The notes under the pieces are model-generated. The model ran no database searches, had not been told where the DNA came from, and saw nothing but the letters and a program-made list of their open reading frames with translations. From Kosakonia oryzae (GTDB lineage Bacteria > Pseudomonadota > Gammaproteobacteria > Enterobacterales > Enterobacteriaceae), in assembly GCF_001658025.2 (NCBI RefSeq), contig NZ_CP014007.2:3162001-3226000 (forward strand): a stretch of 64,000 nucleotides of DNA, given 5' to 3'. Position 1 is the stretch's first letter; every line of letters starts with the position of its first letter. Made by a program: the position numbers and the translations under genes. Positions 48,812 through 57,666 of the stretch are shown here, piece by piece.

Positions 48812-49247
48812 TCACATCAGTGCAAGATTCAGGGCCGCTCGCCTTGTGTGGACATGTCTGTTTTCACTGATGTGGTCTGCCCAAATCGCCTTGCTGCCCT
48901 GACCTCTTCAGAGGCCAAACACCCGCCCCCCACGCTTCTCACTCTCCACTACACTATGCTCGCCAGCAAATCTTCACTATTTCGACTTAAGTAAAATTAC
49001 GCTGTGAATAAACATCCCAAAAAGTTTAATACTTCGGCAACTCAACAAAACGTCGCCCTGGCAAAGCGATCAACTCGCCACTAATATTCATCGCTGAACC
49101 AGCAAGATCCCACTGAATATGGCCCAACAAAATAACCTCTCCTGAGGTTTTTCTTTGAGTGATTTTATTTAATGGCAACTCAGATCATCCTGGTCTGAAA
49201 ATAAAACGCCCCGCAGATGCGAGGCGTTGATTAAAAAGAGATGAGGA
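48812..49247. other. Intergenic stretch between ridA and the cigR-like gene
   Basis: 436 bases. It holds the leftward terminator of the next gene (49205-49228). Nothing else is recognised: no ribosome-site-backed frame, RNA gene or repeat. Confidence 0.45.
49205..49228 (-). terminator. Terminator of the cigR-like gene
   Basis: AACGCCCCGCA pairs with TGCGAGGCGTT (one G-T) and on the minus strand is followed by a TTTTATTTT tail. Confidence 0.75.
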
Positions 49248-49763
49248 TTAATCAAACACACCATTGATGATGGCGGTAACAATGGCTGTACTCAGCGCGA
49301 CCAGCACCAGGTCGTTACCGACAATACGCCATTCATAGCCGGGATAATAAGGCAACTGACCCAGCATTGATGCGGGTACGGCTTTTTTAGCAATGCCCGG
49401 AGGTAAAGGCTTGCCGCGAGCAAGGTTTTTAGCAATGCCAGGAGGAAGCGACTGGTAACCCGTTAAGCCATAGTTGATCGCCAGAGAACGGGCGCGGGAG
49501 ACACTAATATCCGATTCCACGTGATCCGGTTTCCCGTAGTTTTTACGATTCCCCTGATCGGCTGCGGCGCTGCTGTTCCCTCGGTTACCGCTGTTGCCTT
49601 TATTGCCGTTATTACCATGATTACCACTGCTGTTACCATTGCCGTTACCATTGCCGTTACCATTGCCATTTCCGTTACCCGGATTAGCAAAAGCAGGAGC
49701 CGCGAGTAAAGAGAGTGAAATCACCGCCGCAAGAGCAGTATTAAAAGTGCGACGCTTAAACAT
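49248..49763 (-). CDS. cigR: CigR / RcnB-like envelope protein with GN repeats
   Basis: 171 residues. Signal peptide 1-27 (LLAAPAFA). Next comes a low-complexity stretch of alternating Gly-Asn (about residues 28-65), then a folded part containing two LPPGIAKN/K repeats (SLPPGIAKNL and PLPPGIAKKA) and the C-terminal YYPGYEWRIVGNDLVLVALS of the RcnB-like family, ending in a hydrophobic segment. This layout matches the CigR anti-virulence regulator of Salmonella and its non-pathogen relatives. The Gly-Asn tract is encoded by nearly identical 12-base repeats and could vary in length. The start at 49763 gives the signal peptide. Confidence 0.78.
   Translation of the reverse strand: MFKRRTFNTALAAVISLSLLAAPAFANPGNGNGNGNGNGNGNGNSSGNHGNNGNKGNSGNRGNSSAAADQGNRKNYGKPDHVESDISVSRARSLAINYGLTGYQSLPPGIAKNLARGKPLPPGIAKKAVPASMLGQLPYYPGYEWRIVGNDLVLVALSTAIVTAIINGVFD
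49634..49676. repeat. 12-base tandem repeat in the cigR-like gene
   Basis: The unit TTACCATTGCCG recurs with small changes about three and a half times. It encodes Gly-Asn pairs and is prone to slippage in multiples of three. Confidence 0.7.
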
Positions 49764-50559
49764 GATTTTTATACCTTCTACGTGAGTACACTTTATAAGA
49801 GTATTAAGTGCACCCCGCTTCAGCAATCTCATTAATTCTTATTTTTAAGCTGCATTTCTCCCGCTACACAAGAAATATTAATAAAACATTAAGATTTATA
49901 ATCAGCAATGAGAAAAAACCAAAAGGTTATTGCAAAGCAATATAGAAAATATCCGTGAAGCTAATTATCATCAGCCTGCTAATTATTTCCAGGCAATAAA
50001 AACGGGAATCATCAGGTTCCCTGTTATATTTGAGACTGTAAGTAAAAATGCTATTGCAAAATCAATCCCTCAACGCTGCTAACAAGCCGTTGAGTCGGCC
50101 CATACTTGCTGCAACCATGAATGGCAGCACCCGCGTTGAGCGCCGTTGCCGTTCCAATAATCTCCGGAAGAGTTGCATTGCTCGGCTCCTTTGTGAGCAT
50201 GCGGGACAGGATGCAATCCTCGAAATCCAGCAAATTAAGTGGCACTGATAGCATGGCATTGAGAACCGCAACACCTTGATTTCCTGTTAACCGATATCTT
50301 CCGTACTTAGGGAGAGTTTTGTCAGGATAGCCAGATGGCCACACTCTCTTACGCTAAAAGACAAGAGCTTTGATCGAAGCAAGTCAGGCCTGTTGTAGAA
50401 GTGGCCGTTATGTTGCACTCCGTCTTAGCAAACACCGGGCTGTATTAATCCACAGGGAGCAGGCCAACTAAAATGGAATTCAAATTTGACAGCAGCTACA
50501 CATTTTTTAATTGCAGGGAGACTATTCTGAGCTAAACAAAATCAGACAGGAGATCTAAC
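49764..50559. other. Long intergenic region between the cigR-like gene and uspF
   Basis: About 800 bases. A hairpin resembling a terminator lies near 50000-50028 (GGGAA and TTCCC). A leftward 97-codon frame at 50051-50344 lacks a ribosome site and family likeness. The uspF ribosome site and promoter are at the right end. No other feature is clear; this may be decayed sequence. Confidence 0.4.
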
Positions 50560-50994
50560 ATGTATAACTCTATTCTGGTTCCCATCGATATTTCTGAAAC
50601 CGACCTGACTCACCAGGTCATACCCTTTGTGCAGGCACACGCGGTGATGAATACCGCCAAAGTGCATTTTCTCACGGTTATACCCTCGTTACCCTATTAT
50701 TCAACGTTGGGTCTGGCCTATTCGGTTGAAATGCCGAAAATAAAAGAAATCCAGCAGGCGGCGTTAGAAAAACTGGATGAGCTTGCTAAGGAATTCAAAC
50801 TACCGCCGGAAAAGGTCCAGACCCATGCTGTGACCGGATCACCAAAGGATCAAATCCTCAAGCTGGCCGATTCGATTAATGCGGATTTAATCATCATTGC
50901 CTCCCATCGGCCGGACATCTCTACCTATCTGTTAGGTTCAAACGCGGCAGCAGTGGTAAGACACGCCAAATGTCCTGTTCTGGTTGTCCGGTAA
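50560..50994 (+). CDS. uspF: Universal stress protein UspF
   Basis: 144 residues, Rossmann-like Usp fold. The N-terminal [20 protein letters not shown] and the stretch [19 protein letters not shown] are close to E. coli UspF. The ATP-loop region [20 protein letters not shown] with a following [16 protein letters not shown] ends the protein. ATG follows CAGGAGATCTAAC. UspF is linked to adhesion and stress in E. coli. It stands alone. Confidence 0.9.
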   Translation: MYNSILVPIDISETDLTHQVIPFVQAHAVMNTAKVHFLTVIPSLPYYSTLGLAYSVEMPKIKEIQQAALEKLDELAKEFKLPPEKVQTHAVTGSPKDQILKLADSINADLIIIASHRPDISTYLLGSNAAAVVRHAKCPVLVVR

Positions 50995-51465
50995 CATGTC
51001 ACGGACGAGCCAGAAAAAGGGAACCCGGAGAAGACAGGCGTTTCCTGCCTTCTCCTGAGGTGCAGAAGAACCTGCACAGGTGGAATACACAGCCAGCTTT
51101 ATAACCCCCCTGTCCGGGCTGTCGTAAGCTTGCAACCTTGCAATGCGCTGTAAGATCGATGCATACGCTATACCTCCATTCTGCGCAGGACAGGATGGCC
51201 CGTCAGAATTTGCGGTGAAGTATGCCGGTTGCCAGCATATGCAGCCAGACTGAAGCCGTTATTCCTGATTATGACTGAATCCTGCTCGGGTAAGGGTCAC
51301 GGGTAACGCCGCAAGAGAAAGAGGATAGACATTACTGATAAAGTCTCGAGCCGTGCGGCCGATAACCACGAAAACTGCTTTTACCTCTCATGTCGCAATG
51401 CGATGGCTGGAGTATGGTCGAGACTATACAAAACGTTCGCGCCGAATAACCATAATGACAGGGGG
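50995..51465. other. Region between uspF and the CSS-EAL gene
   Basis: 471 bases. A hairpin at 51027-51055 (GGAGAAGACAGG with CCTGCCTTCTCC, one G-T) may end the uspF transcript. No gene is recognised in the rest. Confidence 0.4.
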
Positions 51466-53034
51466 ATGCTGTCAACAATGCCACTGCAAATATTGAAAAT
51501 TATCCACCACAGGATCAGTATCTACTCACTTTCAATAGTGTTAACCTTCGGCGTCCTGTACGGCGCAGGACTCGGGATATATTATTACTATATCCATGAA
51601 AAAATTGAAAATTATGCTGATTTAATTCTGGCGCGCAGTGACACTTTGATCGCGGAGGTAAAACAGATTGACGGGCTTCGGCAGGAGTTTGCAGTCTATG
51701 AGCCATGCAGTAGCCAGTACCTGGATGTATTGCGAAAACGGCTCTGGCCCTACCCCCTGATTAAAGATATCGCCTATGTTGATGATGAGAAAATTATCTG
51801 TTCGGCCCTTTGGGGAAAATTGAATTCACCTGTTTCTTTAAATTTATTCAGAAATAAGGTTAATCGCGGGAGCTATACTTGGGTATTTGATGCCTTTATA
51901 GAAGAGAACATTACCGCAAATGTTCTTTACACTAATAACTTCGCCATAACGCTCTCTCCTTTTGTCTTCCAGCGTTTCTGGGAGGAAGCCAATAAAATGG
52001 ATTTTGATGCCATCATCGGTGATTTTAAACATGAAAATCATTTTTTCATGATCGGGAAAAATACGCAATTACTGGAGTCGATAGAGCATAACAAAACTCA
52101 TTCTTTGTTGTACTTTACTGAGCACTCCTGCGACCGTGCGAATGATATTTGTGTTATTGTCGGAACCTCACTCTCGCTCTTCTTTAAAAACAATAGTTAT
52201 ATTCTGGTATTTTTATTTAGTCTCTCCTTTATTATCGGCTTTTTGATTGGCACCCTGTATATTAATAACTTATCCCATAAACAGTCATTACTTACGCGAC
52301 TGGAAAATGCAATTTTAAACCGGGAGTTACATTTCGTCTATCAACCCATATACAGAGTTAAAGACCGGGGAATAACCGGAGTGGAGGTGCTGTTACGCTG
52401 GACGGATCCGCAAATAGGATATATCGGCCCTGATATATTTATCCCGCTTGCGGAAAAAAATGGCTTAATCAACAAGATTAGCCAGTATGTGGTTGAGCAT
52501 GCCATCAGGGAGTGCGCACCACTATTGCTGAACAACAATATCACTTTAAGCATCAACGTTAATTGTTCTGATATCTGTTCTGCAGAATTCCGTGAGAAAC
52601 TGCTGAGTACGTTAAAAAAAGAAAATGTCGCAGGGGAGTCTATTATCCTTGAAATTACGGAAAGGCAAAGCTCCGGAACAGATGATATCAAGCAAGCGAT
52701 GGATTTTTTTAAGGATACCGGTGTCATGTTTGCACTTGACGATTTCGGAACTGGTTATTCAAATCTGAACTGGCTTTCATTGCTTGACGTGGATGAAATT
52801 AAAATTGATAAATCATTAACGGACTCGATAGGGACTGAATCCATCAATAAACATATTCTTCCTGGTTTGATAGAAATGTTTAAAAAAATTCCTAAAATAG
52901 TGGTTTTCGAAGGCGTGGAAACTGAAATGCAGTATCAGTTCCTTAAAGAAAATGTACCTGAGTGCTGTGCACAGGGATGGTATTTCGCAAAAGCCGTTCC
53001 TTTAAGCGAACTCCGTGCTGTCCTCCCGGGTTAG
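51466..53034 (+). CDS. CSS-motif EAL phosphodiesterase (PdeC-like)
   Basis: Membrane-bound cyclic di-GMP phosphodiesterase. Two helices (about residues 18-38 and 247-269) enclose a periplasmic CSS domain with the CSS motif in YEPCSSQYL and its partner Cys in IICSALWG. In E. coli this disulfide is set by DsbA/DsbB and tunes protease cleavage and activity. The cytoplasmic EAL domain is complete: EVLLRW, SINVNCSD, EITERQ, LDDFGTGYS, IKIDKS, EGVETE and CAQGWYF. Start codons at 51466 and 51478 are both possible; 522 or 518 residues. It stands alone upstream of a convergent chemoreceptor gene. Confidence 0.87.
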   Translation: MLSTMPLQILKIIHHRISIYSLSIVLTFGVLYGAGLGIYYYYIHEKIENYADLILARSDTLIAEVKQIDGLRQEFAVYEPCSSQYLDVLRKRLWPYPLIKDIAYVDDEKIICSALWGKLNSPVSLNLFRNKVNRGSYTWVFDAFIEENITANVLYTNNFAITLSPFVFQRFWEEANKMDFDAIIGDFKHENHFFMIGKNTQLLESIEHNKTHSLLYFTEHSCDRANDICVIVGTSLSLFFKNNSYILVFLFSLSFIIGFLIGTLYINNLSHKQSLLTRLENAILNRELHFVYQPIYRVKDRGITGVEVLLRWTDPQIGYIGPDIFIPLAEKNGLINKISQYVVEHAIRECAPLLLNNNITLSINVNCSDICSAEFREKLLSTLKKENVAGESIILEITERQSSGTDDIKQAMDFFKDTGVMFALDDFGTGYSNLNWLSLLDVDEIKIDKSLTDSIGTESINKHILPGLIEMFKKIPKIVVFEGVETEMQYQFLKENVPECCAQGWYFAKAVPLSELRAVLPG

Positions 53035-53145
53035 AGGGCGATTCAGTTTAGTAAAAATACCGAAGTGCGAATGGATTTTTACAACAAGGGAAATGCGAAG
53101 CGGGCATTGACGGAAAGGATAAGTGACGGACGCAAGATATAAGAA

Positions 53146-53167
53146 AGCCGACTCTGCAGAGTCGGCT
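53146..53167 (-). terminator. Terminator of the chemoreceptor gene
   Basis: AGCCGACTCTGCAGAGTCGGCT is a perfect 11-bp inverted repeat; T residues follow on the minus strand (TTTCTT). It lies between two convergent genes. Confidence 0.7.
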
Positions 53168-53177
53168 ATTTTGTCTG

Positions 53178-55076
53178 TCAGAGCTTGAAGCTGCCAACCA
53201 CGTTTTCGAGCTGGACGGTTTGTTCTTCCATGGACTGCGCGGCCGCCGCCACCTCTTCCACCAGTGCCGCATTCTGCTGCGTTGCGCTATCGAGCTGGTT
53301 GATGGCGATGTTGATCTGGGCAATCCCGCGACTTTGTTCATCGCTGGAAGAGCTGATTTCCGAGATCAGCACACCCACGCTTTCAACTTTTTCCATCAGG
53401 CCGTCCATCGTTGTACCCGCCTGACGAACCAGTCCGCTGCCCTGCTCAATGCTGCTCACCGACTCTTCAATCAGCTTTTTGATCTCCTGCGCTGAGCGGG
53501 CACTGCGCTGCGCCAGTGAACGAACTTCACCGGCCACCACAGCGAACCCACGACCATGCTCACCCGCCCTTGCTGCCTCCACAGCGGCGTTAAGCGCCAG
53601 AATGTTGGTCTGGAAGGCGATGCCGTCAATCACACTGATAATTTCCACCACTTTTGAGGAGGAGTCATTGATGTTATTCATCGTAGAGACGACTTTATTA
53701 ACCACACTGGCCCCTTGTTTCGCCGCCGCCGAAGCCTCTTCCGCCAGCTTGTTCGCCTGCAACGCGTTCTCTGCGTTAAGGCGCACGGTGCTGGTCAGCT
53801 CTTCCATCGAAGCTGCCGTTTCCACAATCGAGGCCGATTGATCTTCGGTGCGTGAGGAGAGGTTCAGGTTACCGCTGGCAATCTGGCGCGAAGCCGAAGA
53901 TATCGCCATCGAGCTATTTCCTACCTGTTGCATCAGCTCATTAAGGAACGAAATAAACTTATTGAAGTTGTTGATAATGGCGTTAAATTCCGGGCTTTTA
54001 CTTTGCGCAAGACGCTGCGTTAAATCCGCACCGCCGCTGGATAGCGCTTCAATATTACGATTGAGCAACGTCACATTATGGAAAATATTGCGCACAATGA
54101 TCATCATGATAAAGACGATAAGTATTCCGATAATCGCCTGTACGATGGTGAGCTTGGTCATAATAGCGTCAGACATACTCACCAGGTGGCTGCTCGGAAT
54201 ATCAACCGCCATGAACCACGGGCTGCCGCTAATGGGCAGAACGAACAGTGAATGCGCGCCATCTTCACCTTCATAGCTTCCGCGCACTTCCGTTTTTTTA
54301 TCCTGGCCCAGCAGGCTAATTAACGGTGCCGCCGCCGGAATACCGAGATCGCGGACATTTGAGAGCGCGGGTTTATCCTGTACGGAAGAGCCGTTACCGA
54401 CGATTTTGCCGTCCGCTTCTACAATCAGTACGCTGCCGTTTACCGCTTTGCCCATATCGACAGCCAACTGGTTAAAGAAGCCCAGCGTCACGTCGATGGT
54501 CGCCACGCCCCAGGCTTTGCCGTCTTTCCAGATCGCCATAGCACAGTTAGTTCGCGGCTGCGGGCTGGCCGCATCCTGATAGGCTTTCGCCCACGCACAC
54601 TCGCCTTTCGGCGCATTCATGCCGTCTTTATACCAGGGTTGTTCCCAGTATTTTGCTGATTCCGGCTGGTTCCATACGGTGTTGACCTGCAGATTACCGC
54701 CTCCGTCACGGGCATAGAAGGTACTGAATTTGTCCCGAGCCGGATCGCGCTGAGCAGGCAGAGGCCAAATCCCACCGCCGAATACGTTTAAATCGCCATA
54801 TTGGTTAACCAGACGCGGTAATAACTCGTCGATTTGCTGGCTTTGCAGCCCGACAACCAGTTCAGTGATTGAGCGTTGCTGAGCCTTAACGCGGTTCATC
54901 TGCTCTTTAATCGCGTTACTTTGTAATTCAACTGTCGCCTGAATATTTTTAGTCTCAGTCTCAATAATCTGCGGGGAGACGAATTGCTTGATAACAATAT
55001 AGGTTACTATCAATAAGATAACGAAAAAGCTTATAAGTAACAGGCCTATTCGGCCCTGGGTATTTTTCCATGTCAT
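53178..55076 (-). CDS. Methyl-accepting chemotaxis protein with dCache sensor
   Basis: 632 residues. N-terminal helix (10-30), a large periplasmic dCache-type sensor (about 35-310) with WEQPWYKDGMNAPKG and SGSPWFMAVDIP, a second helix (about 318-338), HAMP, and a signalling domain with the tip [20 protein letters not shown]. The protein should sense small periplasmic ligands, often amino acids or organic acids. No pentapeptide for CheR/CheB binding is seen at the C-terminus (VVGSFKL). A FliA-like promoter lies upstream. Confidence 0.9.
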   Translation of the reverse strand: MTWKNTQGRIGLLLISFFVILLIVTYIVIKQFVSPQIIETETKNIQATVELQSNAIKEQMNRVKAQQRSITELVVGLQSQQIDELLPRLVNQYGDLNVFGGGIWPLPAQRDPARDKFSTFYARDGGGNLQVNTVWNQPESAKYWEQPWYKDGMNAPKGECAWAKAYQDAASPQPRTNCAMAIWKDGKAWGVATIDVTLGFFNQLAVDMGKAVNGSVLIVEADGKIVGNGSSVQDKPALSNVRDLGIPAAAPLISLLGQDKKTEVRGSYEGEDGAHSLFVLPISGSPWFMAVDIPSSHLVSMSDAIMTKLTIVQAIIGILIVFIMMIIVRNIFHNVTLLNRNIEALSSGGADLTQRLAQSKSPEFNAIINNFNKFISFLNELMQQVGNSSMAISSASRQIASGNLNLSSRTEDQSASIVETAASMEELTSTVRLNAENALQANKLAEEASAAAKQGASVVNKVVSTMNNINDSSSKVVEIISVIDGIAFQTNILALNAAVEAARAGEHGRGFAVVAGEVRSLAQRSARSAQEIKKLIEESVSSIEQGSGLVRQAGTTMDGLMEKVESVGVLISEISSSSDEQSRGIAQINIAINQLDSATQQNAALVEEVAAAAQSMEEQTVQLENVVGSFKL

Positions 55077-55379
55077 AATTGCAGCACTCGATCTGGTTGT
55101 ATTAGATGTAATAACGACATTTATTTGGAATTCTTTAATTTAATTTATGCACGGTTTCATATAAAAGCACATGCCATAATGGCAAAATGACGTTTTAGAA
55201 AAAAAGCTCTGCCTTTCATATTTTTTAAGTGCCACGCATTGTTTCTATAAAAGATAATATCGTCGTAATGAGTTATTTCTCGTGGATGAATTTACGTTGA
55301 TGATATCAATATCATTTTCATCAAATCGACCTGGCGCTATGAAGCACTGCGTCCGGCTGTTGATGCGCAGGCCACCGTG
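55077..55379. other. AT-rich stretch upstream of the chemoreceptor gene
   Basis: About 300 bases holding the chemoreceptor promoter (55111-55137) and little else. Confidence 0.4.
55111..55137 (-). promoter_or_regulatory. FliA (sigma-28)-like promoter of the chemoreceptor gene
   Basis: On the minus strand TAAAGAAT, an 11-base spacer, then GTCGTTAT, against TAAAGTTT-N11-GCCGATAA. Spacing is exact; 11 of 16 positions match. Confidence 0.5.
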
Positions 55380-55525
55380 CACGCAGGCGTTTCGATTACC
55401 GCCGTATATGGCAGTTGCTGCGTCGTGAAGGTCTGCATGTTAATCACCAACGCGTGTACCACCTTTATCATTTTAACGGCCTGGGTGTAAAACACAGACG
55501 GCGTCGCAGGGGCTGGCAACTGAGT
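55380..55525 (+). pseudogene. IS3-family transposase remnant
   Basis: A fragment of the orfB transposase reads RRFDYRRIWQLLRREG then LHVNHQRVYHLYHFNGLGV and a basic RRRRRG run, the start of the IS3-type integrase region. Reading from upstream needs a frame change, and no inverted repeats or rest of the element remain. It lies just outside the icd-associated prophage. Confidence 0.7.
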
Positions 55526-55700
55526 AGCTTCCGCTGACGGTTGTATCTAATTCTGGGGAAAGGTCAATTGTTCCCTACTCAAGCTGTACGGTCACAATTG
55601 TTAGCTCAAATAATTTAAAAAGGATTGTATTCAATAAATAGTGAAGGAATCTCTAAGGGTTTTGATAAATTATTTTGATAACCGTTCGGGATCTAATAAT
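55526..55700. other. Non-coding stretch left of the icd repeat
   Basis: 175 AT-rich bases between the IS3 remnant and the left icd repeat; nothing recognised. Confidence 0.35.
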
Positions 55701-55915
55701 AAAAAAACGGGAACCCTCAGGCTCCCGTTCTTGTTTAACCCGCAATGCGGATTACATGTTCGCGATAATCGCGTCACCAAACTCTGAGCATTTCAGCAGC
55801 TTAGCGCCTTCCATCAGACGTTCGAAATCGTAGGTCACGGTTTTGGCGTTAATCGCGCCGCTCATGCCTTTGACGATCAGGTCAGCCGCTTCAACCCAGC
55901 CCATGTGGCGCAGCA
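55701..55915. repeat. Left copy of the icd 3' end (attachment-site repeat)
   Basis: A 215-base direct repeat of 63399-63613 with four mismatches, offset 7698 bases. It covers the icd terminator, stop codon and last 54 codons. This is the displaced original end of icd left by phage integration; the homology ends abruptly at 55915 inside a codon series identical to icd. Confidence 0.92.
55752..55915 (-). pseudogene. icd: Displaced 3' fragment of icd
   Basis: The last 54 codons of isocitrate dehydrogenase (ending [12 protein letters not shown]) without the rest of the gene. After the repeat boundary the frame runs into unrelated sequence. It is the bacterial remnant replaced by the phage-supplied end of icd at the other side of the element. 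Confidence 0.9.
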
Positions 55916-56092
55916 GTACACTTATAAAAATAGCATAAGGTCTTGTTATTGTGTCGAATTTTTCAATAACCAAACATCTTTTTAACGCTGTATCACAAGA
56001 TCTAACGTGCTGATATACAAATGATTTACTTTCGTTTTGGGGAACGCTTTTGTAACATACACACTATATCTACTTCGAAAAAAGCAAAGACA

Positions 56093-56659
56093 ATGGATTT
56101 TTTGACATTCTTATCATCAGTAATCAAGTCACTAGCCTGGCCTGTTCTTTTAGCTAGTGTTCTCTATTACGGAAGAAATGACCTTTTCAAACTTATTAGA
56201 ACAATAAAATCAATAAAATATGATAAGTTTGAGATGATGTTTGAAGAGCAAGCTGCAGAAGCTGCTGGGGAGGCTGAGAATATTTCAGGTAAAGAAAAAG
56301 ACAACTCAGAGCGTTACAAGGATTTTGTTTTCTTAAGCCCTTATGAAACTGTCATGAAATCCTATATGAAACTTGAAGACTCATTGCGTAATGCAGTGAG
56401 ACGAAAGGTTGATGACGGTACAATTGAGTTACCTTCTCATTCACACCTCATTCGCCTTGAGACAATGCATGGAGCTACTCTTATGCGCTTGCTTTATAAA
56501 ACTGGCTTGGTTGATGTAGATTTTGCAGCTTTACACGATAACTTACGCAATTTGCGTAACATGGCTGCACATAAGCATAATTTCGAAATTTCCCAAGACG
56601 CTGCAAAAAACTTTGCGGACTCTACAATTGCTCTGATAGACAAGTTAGAAGAAATTTGA
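56093..56659 (+). CDS. Hypothetical protein with DUF4145/HEPN-like end
   Basis: 188 residues. A hydrophobic segment near the N-terminus (SLAWPVLLASVLYYG) suggests a single membrane anchor. An acidic linker rich in Glu follows. The C-terminal part, with KLEDSLRNAVRRKV, HDNLRNLRNMAAHKHNFEIS and AIALIDKLEE-like helices, resembles DUF4145 / HEPN-type folds, where R-N-x-A-A-H is the usual core. Such proteins occur in phage defence islands, but no partner is visible. AT-rich compared with its neighbours, so acquired. ATG 56093 has a weak ribosome site. Confidence 0.6.
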   Translation: MDFLTFLSSVIKSLAWPVLLASVLYYGRNDLFKLIRTIKSIKYDKFEMMFEEQAAEAAGEAENISGKEKDNSERYKDFVFLSPYETVMKSYMKLEDSLRNAVRRKVDDGTIELPSHSHLIRLETMHGATLMRLLYKTGLVDVDFAALHDNLRNLRNMAAHKHNFEISQDAAKNFADSTIALIDKLEEI

Positions 56660-56663
56660 ACAT

Positions 56664-56713
56664 CCGACATGGGGTGTCAGGGGTCGGAGGTTCAAATCCT
56701 CTCGTACCGACCA
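56664..56713 (+). tRNA. 3' fragment of tRNA-Pro(GGG)
   Basis: From the anticodon stem (CCGAC, loop ATGGGGT) through the T arm (GGAGGTTCAAATCCTC) to the acceptor end and CCA, it matches the proL-type tRNA. The 5' half (acceptor strand and D arm, about 27 bases) is missing, so it cannot be functional. Such 3' tRNA pieces are the usual core of attachment sites left by tRNA-targeting integrases. Confidence 0.85.
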
Positions 56714-56725
56714 AAAATCCCAAAC

Positions 56726-56752
56726 AAACCAACCCATTGCGGTTGGTTTTTT
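56726..56752 (+). terminator. Terminator after the tRNA fragment
   Basis: AACCAA pairs with TTGGTT across a short loop and is followed by seven T residues; typical of the sequence downstream of a tRNA gene. Confidence 0.75.
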
Positions 56753-56770
56753 TATGCCTGCGATTTGCCC

Positions 56771-56801
56771 AAGGTAAAACAAAGGTAAAATGAAGGTAAA
56801 A
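56771..56801. repeat. Three direct repeats AAGGTAAAA, 11-base period
   Basis: Copies at 56771-56779, 56782-56790 and 56793-56801, with exact 11-base spacing (one helical turn). They lie 58 bases after the tRNA fragment, the position of integrase arm-type binding sites in an attP. Confidence 0.7.
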
Positions 56802-56978
56802 CCCCTGTCTGTTCGGTGCGTTTTTTTGAGAGATACTTACCAGAATCGCTGACCGTTCCTTTACTTAAATTTCCGTGTAATGTTAAATCAAATTCCCTTA
56901 TAAAACGTAGTACTTAAGGGTGCGCACCAGTTTTCCCCCCTGCCCTATACTTTCAGCATTACAGTGCTGGAGGTGTCT

Positions 56979-57633
56979 ATGTGTGGACGTTTTGCACAAG
57001 CTCAAACCCGTGAAGAATATCTGGCTTACCTGGCCGATGAAGCCGAACGTGATATTCCTTCCATATGCTCCAAAACCCATTGGATGCTATAACGTGGCTC
57101 CGGGAACAAAAGTTCTGATACTCAGCGAGCGCGATCATCTTTTACACCTCGATCCGGTAATCTGGTCATATGCACCGGGATGGTGGGATAAACCGCCACT
57201 GATTAATGCACGGGTAGAAACTGCGGCTACCAGCAGAATGTTCAAACCTCTATGGCAACATGGGCGAGCAATTTGTTTCGCTGAGGGTTGGTTTGAATGG
57301 AAGAAGGAGGGACAAAAAACGACCTTATTTCATCCACCGCGTCGACGGACAGCCGATTTTCATGGCGGCGATCGGAAGCATACCCTTCGAACGAGGTGAT
57401 GAGGCGGAAGGATTTTTGATTGTTACGGCTGCGGCAGATAAAGGTCTGGTAGATATTCATGCTCGGGGTCCCTCGTGTTAACTCCTGAAGCGGCGCGTGA
57501 ACGGATGAGACAGGATATTGGCGGAAAGGTTGTTGTGAAGATGGCTGCGGACAGTACTGTGCCGACAGAGAAGTTCATCTGGCACGCTGTGTCGCGTGCC
57601 ATGGGAAATACTATATATCAAGGAAAAAATTAA
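56979..57633 (+). pseudogene. SRAP/YedK (HMCES-type) pseudogene
   Basis: Encodes the abasic-site-crosslinking SOS-response-associated peptidase family. The catalytic N-terminus MCGRFAQ (C2) is intact and INARVETAAT, FAEGWFEW and FIWHAVSRA are readable. The frame is broken at least three times: after ERDIP near 57060, in the lysine run near 57310, and after HARGPS near 57478. It cannot make a full protein. Its place beside umuDC fits the DNA-damage gene content of the element. Confidence 0.85.
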
Positions 57634-57666
57634 TAGCACCTTGATAAAATGTTTTTGCGGTTCGCA

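Noticed and set aside
49634-49676. CRISPR-like repeat
   Set aside because: The 12-base units are continuous coding repeats for Gly-Asn with no spacers. No CRISPR array was seen anywhere in the window.
50051-50344. Leftward 97-codon frame before uspF
   Set aside because: No ribosome site, no recognised motif; surrounding region looks like decayed sequence.
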